A stretch of 12,697 nt of DNA from Bacteroidota bacterium (GTDB lineage: Bacteria; Bacteroidota; Ignavibacteria; UBA10030). The translations under genes were made by a program, and so were the position numbers. Positions 7,164 to 12,697 of the stretch are shown piece after piece (positions within the stretch are counted from its first letter, which is position 1; each line of letters opens with the position of its first letter). Location: contig JALONE010000008.1 in NCBI GenBank assembly GCA_025455125.1, positions 1-12,697 of the forward strand, in the 5' to 3' direction. The notes beneath the pieces were generated by a model, which saw only the letters and a list, made by a program, of their open reading frames with translations, made no database searches and was not told the DNA's origin.

Positions 7164-8585
7164 TCAGTCGGCGGTCTTGGCTTTGCCTTCTTCCCGGTCG
7201 ACGATGGCGGCGGTAAACTCGCCTTCTGCGACCAGGTTGCCTTCGACGAAGGCCTCGCCGCGGATCGTGATCAGCTTCGTCCGGCGGTGGAGCATCTTCA
7301 CCTCCATCACGAGCTGGTCGCCGGGGACGACGGGGCGGCGGAACTTCACATTGTTCATCGACATAAAGAAGACGAGCTTGTTCCCCGGGTTCTCGATGCC
7401 GTTCAGGAGCAGAACGCCTCCCGCCTGTGCCATCGCTTCGATGATGAGCACGCCGGGCATCACGGGCTGTCCGGGAAAATGCCCCGCGAAGAAGGGCTCG
7501 TTCATCGTGACATTCTTGATGCCGACGACCCGTTCGTCCATCTGGAACTCGACGATCTTGTCGACCAGCAGGAACGGATAGCGGTGCGGCAGGATGCGCT
7601 GAATGGCGTTGACGTCGAACACGACACCCGACTTCTTCTCATGCTGGTACTTCTTGACCAGCTTCTTCTGCTGATGCAGTTTGCGCACCTTGCGGGCGAA
7701 TTCGACGTTCGCGGCATGTCCCGGACGCGCAGCCAGGATCTGCGCCTTCAGCGGTGCGCCGATGAGCGCAAGATCGCCGACCATGTCGAGCAGCTTGTGC
7801 CGGGCGGGCTCATTGCGATAATGCAGGGTGTTGTCGTTGAGCACCCCGGTCGATCCAAGAATGACCGAGTGATCGATCCCCAGCTTGTGCGTCAGCTTCT
7901 TGATCTCATCCTGCTTCAGCTCGCGGTCGACGATGACGATGGCGTTGTCGAGATTGCCGCCGCGGATCAATCCCTGATCGTGCAGCATTTCGACCTCGTG
8001 GAGGAAGCAGAAGGTCCGCGCGGAAGCGAACTCCTCCGCGAACTCTTTCTCCAGGCTGAACAAACCGGTATGCTGCGTCCCGAGCGCCGGATTGTTGTAG
8101 TCGATCATCACCGAAATGCGGAAATCGTCGAGCGGCATCGCGACGATCTGAACGCCGCGCGCATCGTCCTTGTAATCAACGAGTTGATCGATGACGATGA
8201 AGTCTTTGGGCGCGTCCTGCATCTCGAGTTCCGCCTGCCGCAGCAGATCGACGAACGGCTTCGCACTACCGTCGGCGATGGGGGGCTCGACGTTGTCCAG
8301 CTCGATGATGATGTTGTCGATCTCCAGCCCCGCAACCGCGGCGAGCACGTGCTCGATCGTGTGGACGCGGGCGTCGCCGATGCCGAGCGTCGTGTTCCGC
8401 TTCATCTCGACGACATGATCGACGTCGGCCGGGATCTCCGGCTGGCCGTCCATATCGACGCGGCGGAACCGGATGCCGAAATGCTCCGGGGCCGGCTTGA
8501 AGGTCATGGTGGTGGTGACGCCGGTGTGCAGGCCCACACCCGAGATAGACACCGGCTTCTTGATCGTCATTTGTTGAACAAGCAT
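7164..8585 (-). CDS. lpxC/fabZ: Bifunctional LpxC deacetylase / FabZ dehydratase fusion
   Basis: One 473-residue frame joins two enzymes. Residues about 5-305 are LpxC, the Zn-dependent UDP-3-O-acyl-GlcNAc deacetylase and first irreversible lipid A step: zinc ligands His79, His263 and Asp267, general base Glu78, and the late active-site His290 in RPGHAANVEF. After a basic linker (about 305-320, rich in Lys), residues about 325-470 are FabZ, the 3-hydroxyacyl-ACP dehydratase: LPHRYPFLLVDK, then GHFPGQPVMPG with catalytic His369 and Glu383 spaced 14 apart as expected. The fusion is known from Bacteroidota and relatives. It joins two enzymes that act on either side of the shared hydroxyacyl-ACP pool. 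The ATG at 8585 has AGGA seven bases upstream. The gene lies 36 nt after lpxD and 43 nt before lpxA. Confidence 0.97.
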   Translation of the reverse strand: MLVQQMTIKKPVSISGVGLHTGVTTTMTFKPAPEHFGIRFRRVDMDGQPEIPADVDHVVEMKRNTTLGIGDARVHTIEHVLAAVAGLEIDNIIIELDNVEPPIADGSAKPFVDLLRQAELEMQDAPKDFIVIDQLVDYKDDARGVQIVAMPLDDFRISVMIDYNNPALGTQHTGLFSLEKEFAEEFASARTFCFLHEVEMLHDQGLIRGGNLDNAIVIVDRELKQDEIKKLTHKLGIDHSVILGSTGVLNDNTLHYRNEPARHKLLDMVGDLALIGAPLKAQILAARPGHAANVEFARKVRKLHQQKKLVKKYQHEKKSGVVFDVNAIQRILPHRYPFLLVDKIVEFQMDERVVGIKNVTMNEPFFAGHFPGQPVMPGVLIIEAMAQAGGVLLLNGIENPGNKLVFFMSMNNVKFRRPVVPGDQLVMEVKMLHRRTKLITIRGEAFVEGNLVAEGEFTAAIVDREEGKAKTAD

Positions 8586-8621
8586 GGTCGCTTCCTCTGC
8601 ACGTCGTGCGGCGCTCGGCCG

Positions 8622-9686
8622 CTACGATCGATTCATGGCCTTCTTCAATTCTTCGATGGCGCGCCGCGCCTCTTGCAGCTCCCGCATAGTGTCCGGGAGC
8701 ATGCGGATCGCCGCTTCCAGCCGTTGCGCATGCCGGGCTTCTTTCGCCGGGTACCCGAAGTAGGCTTTCCCAGGTTCCGTGATCGATTTCGGAATTCCCG
8801 ACTGCGCCATGATGATGGTGCGGTCCGCGATCTCCAGATGTCCGGCAATGCCCACCTGTCCGCCGATCATGCAATGCGCGCCGATCTTGGTGCTGCCGCT
8901 GACGCCGGTCTGTGCCGCGATGACCGTGTGCGCGCCGACCACGCAGTTGTGCGCGATCTGCACGAGGTTGTCCAGCTTTGCGCCCCGCTCGATCCTTGTC
9001 TCGCCCATCGTCGCGCGATCGATCGTCGTGTTGGCCCCGATCTCGACGTCATCCTCGATCGCCACGATGCCGAGCTGCGGGATCTTCTCGTACGTCCCGT
9101 CCTGCTTCGGCGCGAAGCCGAATCCATCCGACCCGATGACACATCCGGAATGGAGAATGACGCGGTCGCCGATCCGGCACTGATGATACACGGAAACATT
9201 GGGATACAACAGGCAGTCATTGCCGATCACGGCGTGCGGACCGACGACGACGTTCGCCGCAAGGCGCGTACGGTCACCGATCACGGCGCCATCACCGATG
9301 TGAACGCCTGGACCGAGGGCGACATCGACACCGAGCCTGGCCGTCGACGCGACATGCGCGGTTGGATCGACGGCGACGGGGAAGGGATCAACGACTGGAG
9401 TCAGACGCTTCAAGAGATGCAGGAAGGAGACGTATGGATCGTCAACCTTGATATAGGCGATGGGCGTGGTCCGCTCGACGCCGGCGACATCCAAGGACCG
9501 CGCCACCAAAACCGCGGTCGCCTGAGTCGTCGCAAGGTGCTTCTGATACTTTGGATTGGCCAGAAAGGAGCAATCGCCCGCCTGCGCCTCTTCGATCTTG
9601 GCGACACGGGCGATGTGCGAGGTGAGGACAGTATCGGGACCGACGGCCTCCCCGCCGAGCCATGCGGCGATCTCTCGGACGGTCAC
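8622..9686 (-). CDS. lpxD: UDP-3-O-(3-hydroxyacyl)glucosamine N-acyltransferase LpxD
   Basis: LpxD adds the second hydroxyacyl chain, to the 2-amino group exposed by LpxC. The 354-residue product (E. coli 341) has the uridine-binding N-terminal domain, with DCSFLANPKY at about 38-47. A long hexapeptide left-handed beta-helix follows (about 105-300), containing GSDGFGFAP (185-193) and catalytic His246 in LVQIAHNCVVG. A C-terminal helix (about 315-352) shows the alternating charged pattern typical of the family. The start is GTG 9686, 4 nt after the stop of the second chaperone gene. The GGGGAAG just before that stop can serve as ribosome binding site, so translation is probably coupled. Position and order match the conserved bamA-skp-lpxD-fabZ-lpxA arrangement. 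Confidence 0.97.
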   Translation of the reverse strand: MTVREIAAWLGGEAVGPDTVLTSHIARVAKIEEAQAGDCSFLANPKYQKHLATTQATAVLVARSLDVAGVERTTPIAYIKVDDPYVSFLHLLKRLTPVVDPFPVAVDPTAHVASTARLGVDVALGPGVHIGDGAVIGDRTRLAANVVVGPHAVIGNDCLLYPNVSVYHQCRIGDRVILHSGCVIGSDGFGFAPKQDGTYEKIPQLGIVAIEDDVEIGANTTIDRATMGETRIERGAKLDNLVQIAHNCVVGAHTVIAAQTGVSGSTKIGAHCMIGGQVGIAGHLEIADRTIIMAQSGIPKSITEPGKAYFGYPAKEARHAQRLEAAIRMLPDTMRELQEARRAIEELKKAMNRS

Positions 9687-9690
9687 GGGA

Positions 9691-10224
9691 TCACTTCCCC
9701 GTCGGCGCGACGACCTTCAGGTGATCGACGATCTTCTGCGTGAGATCGTACTTTTCATTCGCGTACATCAGCAGGATCTCTCCGCTCTTGTCGAACACGT
9801 AGTCATATCCCTCCTCCTGCGCGACCTCCTGCACGGCCTTGAAGATCCGGTCTTGCACCGGCTTCATCAACTCGTTCTGTTTCTGGAACAGCTCGCCGTT
9901 CTGTCCAAACTTCTGGGTTCGGACGTCGACGATCTTCTGGTCGAGGTCGCGGAGTTCCTTTTCGGCGTCCGCCCGGCGCTGGTCGGTCATGATCAGCTTC
10001 CGCTTGTCGTACTCGTCGAACTTCCTCTTCCAGTCATCTTGCATCCGCGTCAGGTCCGATTGCCAGTCGGCCACAAGCTGGTCGAGCTGCTTTTGCGCGT
10101 CCTGCGCATCGGGCATTTGCTTGAGCACGGCCTCCGAGCTGAAGTAGGCGATCTTCACTTGCGCCGCGCCCGGGACGACGAGGGCAACCATCAGGGCCAG
10201 AACTAACAACGACACGATCTTCAT
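9691..10224 (-). CDS. OmpH/Skp-family periplasmic chaperone, second copy
   Basis: The 177-residue product starts with a clear signal peptide (MKIVSLLVLALMVALVVPGAAQ, cleavage probably near residue 21). It continues with the OmpH/Skp pattern KIAYFSSEAVLKQMPDAQ. A long charged helical stretch (about 40-125) would form the coiled-coil arms of the Skp trimer, and a closing segment EEGYDYVFDKSGEILLMYA fits the body domain. Skp holds unfolded outer-membrane proteins in the periplasm and hands them to the BAM complex. ATG 10224 has AAGGAG about nine bases upstream. It is a diverged paralogue of the gene before it (shared motifs YVFDK and YDLT/FDLT), separated from it by 67 nt with a strong hairpin, and it runs into lpxD with 4 nt between. 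Confidence 0.93.
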   Translation of the reverse strand: MKIVSLLVLALMVALVVPGAAQVKIAYFSSEAVLKQMPDAQDAQKQLDQLVADWQSDLTRMQDDWKRKFDEYDKRKLIMTDQRRADAEKELRDLDQKIVDVRTQKFGQNGELFQKQNELMKPVQDRIFKAVQEVAQEEGYDYVFDKSGEILLMYANEKYDLTQKIVDHLKVVAPTGK

Positions 10225-10252
10225 GGAACGTCACTCCTTGGGGTCAGGAACG

Positions 10253-10282
10253 GCAACGGCCCGCCCGAGGGCAGGCCGCCGC
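10253..10282 (-). other. Strong GC hairpin between the two chaperone genes
   Basis: On the transcribed strand, 10282-10270 pairs with 10265-10253 over 13 base pairs (three of them G-U) around a CUCG tetraloop at 10269-10266. The inner eight pairs are almost all G-C. It begins 9 nt after the stop of the first chaperone gene and ends well before the ribosome binding site of the second. No U-run follows, so a full intrinsic terminator is unlikely. Partial attenuation, an RNase stop or mRNA stabilisation are all possible. Confidence 0.6.
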
Positions 10283-10291
10283 GTGTACGGC

Positions 10292-10843
10292 TTACTTGGT
10301 CGCACCGCCCGTGCCGCGCTTCAAGCGGTCGATCACTTTGTAGGTCAGGTCGAACTTGTCGTCGGCGTACAGCAGGTTGGTCGCTGTTTCGAGTTTGTCA
10401 AACACGTAGTTGAAGCCATCCGCCTTCGCTGTCTGCTTGATCGCTTCCAGCACGCGGTCCTGGATCGGCTGGAATTTCTTCTCACGCAACTTCACCGCTT
10501 CCCCTTCCCGCGTGTCGAACTTCTGCTGCTGATACAAGCGGGCGCGTTCCTGCATTTCGGTGAGCTGGCGTTCCCGATCCTGCTTCGCCTTCGGGTCCAT
10601 CATCGCCTGTTTCTTCTGATAATCTTCGACGCCGTCGGAGATCTCCTTCGCCATCTTCTCAAGCTCGTCCTGCCACGACTTGACGGTCGCTTCGAGCTCT
10701 TTGCGGACCTGCTGCGCTTCCGGCAGTTCGCGGAGAATGGTCTCCGAATTGACAAACGCGATCTTGGCTGTCTGCGCCTGCGCGAACACCGTCTGTGCGG
10801 CGAACGCGACAACCACGAGAAGGAGAAGCATCAATTTCTTCAC
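10292..10843 (-). CDS. OmpH/Skp-family periplasmic chaperone, first copy
   Basis: The product is 183 residues if translation starts at GTG 10843. It has a signal peptide (basic KK, then LMLLLLVVVAFAAQTVFAQA), followed by the OmpH/Skp pattern KIAFVNSETILRELPEAQ and a long charged coiled-coil region (about 45-130). The tail GFNYVFDKLETATNLLYADDKFDLT is also family-typical. An upstream in-frame ATG at 10891 would lie inside the heptamer repeats and put 16 polar residues before the signal peptide, which is implausible. The GTG has GAGGG at an ideal distance, whereas the ATG four codons later would lose the basic n-region. It directly follows bamA, as skp does in many Gram-negatives, and should deliver porins and other beta-barrel proteins to BamA. 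Confidence 0.93.
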   Translation of the reverse strand: MKKLMLLLLVVVAFAAQTVFAQAQTAKIAFVNSETILRELPEAQQVRKELEATVKSWQDELEKMAKEISDGVEDYQKKQAMMDPKAKQDRERQLTEMQERARLYQQQKFDTREGEAVKLREKKFQPIQDRVLEAIKQTAKADGFNYVFDKLETATNLLYADDKFDLTYKVIDRLKRGTGGATK

Positions 10844-10847
10844 GGTA

Positions 10848-10852
10848 CCCTC
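10848..10852 (-). promoter_or_regulatory. Ribosome binding site of the first chaperone gene
   Basis: GAGGG on the minus strand lies four bases upstream of the GTG at 10843. It decides the GTG start over the longer ATG at 10891 and over the ATG four codons downstream. Confidence 0.7.
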
Positions 10853-10878
10853 AGTTAGATTTGTGTTGTGTACGGTTC

Positions 10879-10913
10879 GTTCAATCAACAATCGTCAATC
10901 GACAATCAACAAT
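10879..10913 (-). repeat. Five tandem heptamers immediately after bamA
   Basis: Two bases after the bamA stop codon, five exact 7-nt units of the form ATTGNNN follow on the minus strand (ATTGTTG occurs twice, at 10907-10913 and 10886-10892; the other three differ at the last three positions). In another phase the same units read NNGATTG, the motif seen between panB and surE. The array takes up half of the 72-nt bamA-chaperone spacer. No terminator hairpin or convincing promoter was seen there. Confidence 0.8.
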
Positions 10914-10915
10914 GG

Positions 10916-12697
10916 TCAGAAGGATTTCCCGAATTGGAAGTGGAATTTCCATCCCGGAGGCGCACTGCCGGGCACGGCCGCATCGAAGCCGTATCCGTAA
11001 TCGAACCCGATCAGCCCGATCGGATTGATGAGCAATCGAATGCCCAAGCCCGCCGAGCGTCGCAGGTCGAGCGGGTCCATGACCGTGTGGTCGAGCCACA
11101 CATTGCCCGCCTCCGCAAATGCCAGCGTGTAGATGGGGATCGGATTGATCGCCAGCGCAAACCGCAATTCCGCGGTGTGCTTCAACATAGCCTTCCCGCC
11201 CAGCCGTCCTTCTGCCGGACCGATGGTCCGGTCCTCATACCCGCGGAGCGGCGTGACAAAGAACTGACCAAGCCCCGTTCCGCCCATGTAGAACAGATCC
11301 TGGTATGGAATGTACGCATTCTTCTCGAATCCGAACACCATGCCGACCTGGCTTGAGACCATGAACGTGAATCGCGAGGAATTCATGATCGGAACGAACC
11401 AGTCTGCATTGAACACATGCTTGTGATAGCGGGCAGTACCGGGGAAGATGGGACCGCCGTTGACCTCCGTCGAGAGCGCGAAGCTCGAACCACGCGACGG
11501 GAAGATGGGGCTGTCGGTGCTGTTTCGAGAGATCACCTGCGTCACGCCGAACTGCGTCGACTTCCCCTCATAAATGTAGTCATACAGCGACGAGGTCCCG
11601 CTGAACGGATAATACTCGTTCTGCTGAAAGCGGACCGTCCAGTCGCCGCGGAAATAGATGTCCGGCCACTTGAACCGGCGGCCGATGCGGATCGATGCGC
11701 CCCGATAGCGGAGGTCTGCGTAGTATGCCTGGCGCGTATCATAGATGTTGAAGCCGAACAGAGTCGGCGTATCGAACATCCACGGCTCCTGGAACCCGAT
11801 GGAGAACGTGCGATAGTAGTTGCTCACGCCGAATTGCCAGTCGAACGTGAGGACCTGGCCGCCGCCGCCCTTCAGCGGCTCGCTCAACGAAAAGTTGTTG
11901 AAAGCCAATCCCAGACCGCCGTTGAATCCGAAGGCGCCGCTGTAGCCAACCGACATGTTGAACGTGTCGCTCGACTTTTCCTCCACGTCGTATTCCAGGT
12001 CGACCGTCTTGTCGTCCACGGGACGCACATCGGGCTTCACTTTTTCCGGATTGAAGTAGTTCAACTGAGACAACTGCCGGACGCTCCGAATGATTAGCTG
12101 CCGGCTGAAGAAATCCCCCGGCTTCGTGAAGAGCTCGCGGCGAATGACCTTCTCGTATGTCTTCGTGTTTCCGGAGATCAGCACGCGTCCGATGCGGAAC
12201 TGATTTCCTTCACGCACATGGAACACGATATCGAGGCTGTCCCCCGGGACGACCCGTTCTTCGGGTTCGATGCGAACATAGAGGTACCCATTATCCGAAT
12301 ACAGCGATGAGACATCGGTCTCCGCTTCGGTCCGGAACAGGTTCTGCTGGAACTTCTCCTGATCGAACACATCACCCTTGAGGAAGCCAAGCCGGGCGGT
12401 CAGGAGCTCCGCCGGGTAGACCGTATTCCCTTCCCACGTGATGTCGCGGATGCGGTATTGCGGACCCTCGTAGACGTACAGGTCGAGCGACATGTACTTC
12501 TTGCTTGCGTCGAACGAGATCGAATCGGAGAGGATCTCGGCATCGCGAAATCCGTTCTTGCGGTAGAAGCCGAGAATGAGGTCCTTGTCTTCCGCGTATT
12601 TCTTCTTGTCGAATTTGTTGGACGCCCAGAACTTCCACCATGCCCGCTCCGAGGTCTCTTTCATCTCGCCGCGCAGATCGCCGTCGTCGTAGACCGA
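10916..12697 (-). CDS. bamA: Outer membrane protein assembly factor BamA, 5' end outside window
   Basis: BamA is the core beta-barrel of the outer-membrane BAM machine that inserts other barrel proteins. The frame is open to the right edge, so 593 codons are visible; the signal peptide, POTRA 1-2 and the start of POTRA 3 are missing. Numbering from the edge, the first part (AWWKFWASNKFDKKKY) matches the POTRA 3 region. EGPQYRIRDITWEGN starts POTRA 4 near 76, EGNQFRIGRVLISGN starts POTRA 5 near 163, and the barrel runs from about 240 to the end. The lid-loop motif appears as LRGYEDR near 484-490, a form of the usual VRGF/Y. The last residues FHFQFGKSF form the C-terminal beta-signal ending in Phe. 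An internal ATG at 12664 is not the real start, because family sequence continues upstream of it. Two chaperones and lipid A genes follow. Confidence 0.97.
   Translation of the reverse strand, partial: SVYDDGDLRGEMKETSERAWWKFWASNKFDKKKYAEDKDLILGFYRKNGFRDAEILSDSISFDASKKYMSLDLYVYEGPQYRIRDITWEGNTVYPAELLTARLGFLKGDVFDQEKFQQNLFRTEAETDVSSLYSDNGYLYVRIEPEERVVPGDSLDIVFHVREGNQFRIGRVLISGNTKTYEKVIRRELFTKPGDFFSRQLIIRSVRQLSQLNYFNPEKVKPDVRPVDDKTVDLEYDVEEKSSDTFNMSVGYSGAFGFNGGLGLAFNNFSLSEPLKGGGGQVLTFDWQFGVSNYYRTFSIGFQEPWMFDTPTLFGFNIYDTRQAYYADLRYRGASIRIGRRFKWPDIYFRGDWTVRFQQNEYYPFSGTSSLYDYIYEGKSTQFGVTQVISRNSTDSPIFPSRGSSFALSTEVNGGPIFPGTARYHKHVFNADWFVPIMNSSRFTFMVSSQVGMVFGFEKNAYIPYQDLFYMGGTGLGQFFVTPLRGYEDRTIGPAEGRLGGKAMLKHTAELRFALAINPIPIYTLAFAEAGNVWLDHTVMDPLDLRRSAGLGIRLLINPIGLIGFDYGYGFDAAVPGSAPPGWKFHFQFGKSF

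Noticed and set aside
8586..8621. A hairpin between lpxD and lpxC-fabZ (GCGGC/GCCGC).
   Set aside because: The stem is only 5 bp in GC-rich DNA, so it is expected by chance.
6329..9686. Weak 18-nt periodicity inside lpxA and lpxD.
   Set aside because: It comes from the hexapeptide repeats of the encoded beta-helices, not from a separate DNA repeat.
7140..9743. A plus-strand open frame of 867 codons opposite lpxC-fabZ and lpxD.
   Set aside because: It lies fully antisense to two certain genes, its product is dominated by Arg, Asp, His and Val in low-complexity runs, and it resembles no family. GC-rich codon bias on the other strand produces such frames.
10844..10891. An ATG at 10891 as start of the first chaperone gene.
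   Set aside because: It lies within the heptamer array, lacks a ribosome binding site and would put 16 polar residues ahead of the signal peptide.
10853..10900. A sigma-70-like promoter built from TTGACG or TTGATT in the bamA-chaperone spacer.
   Set aside because: No matching -10 box stands at 16-18 nt. The TTGA strings are explained by the heptamer repeats.

Overview
The window is a compact bacterial block in which all twelve recognisable genes lie on the minus strand, so transcription runs from the right end to the left end. In transcription order they are: bamA (5' end outside the window), two Skp/OmpH-type periplasmic chaperones, lpxD, an lpxC-fabZ fusion, lpxA, a lipoate-ligase/octanoyltransferase-family gene, panB, surE, mutS, a DinB-family gene, and a Cys-rich DUF3109-like gene cut by the left edge. 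No RNA genes, mobile elements, CRISPR arrays or phage genes are visible.

The host is a Gram-negative (diderm, LPS-making) bacterium with GC-rich DNA. The fused LpxC-FabZ, the tandem OmpH genes after bamA and the DUF3109-type protein point to the Bacteroidota/Chlorobiota/Ignavibacteriota (FCB) group. Several genes have clear AGGA/GAGG-type ribosome binding sites, which argues against a typical member of class Bacteroidia. This placement is inference from gene content, not from a phylogenetic marker.

Region by region: 10916-12697 holds most of BamA. 9691-10843 holds two secreted coiled-coil chaperones that would escort outer-membrane proteins to BamA. 6329-9686 holds the early lipid A steps: LpxA (first acylation), LpxC (deacetylation), LpxD (second acylation), plus FabZ, which supplies hydroxyacyl-ACP metabolism. 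4720-6332 holds the octanoyl/lipoyl-transfer enzyme and PanB, coupled to lpxA by 4-nt stop/start overlaps; both connect to ACP and CoA chemistry. 3761-4555 is SurE and 1143-3752 is MutS, 8 nt apart. 1-991 is a DinB-fold protein overlapping a Cys-rich metal-binding-type protein.

Coding content is conventional. The least expected signal is in the spacers. The three longest (992-1142, 4556-4719, 10844-10915) each contain degenerate tandem repeats with an exact 7-nt period. In each, the repeats begin at or within a few bases of the stop codon of the upstream gene. Two spacers share the motif NNGATTG; the third uses other heptamers. The panB-surE spacer also carries two copies of a roughly 70-nt composite element. 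A strong GC hairpin separates the two chaperone genes.
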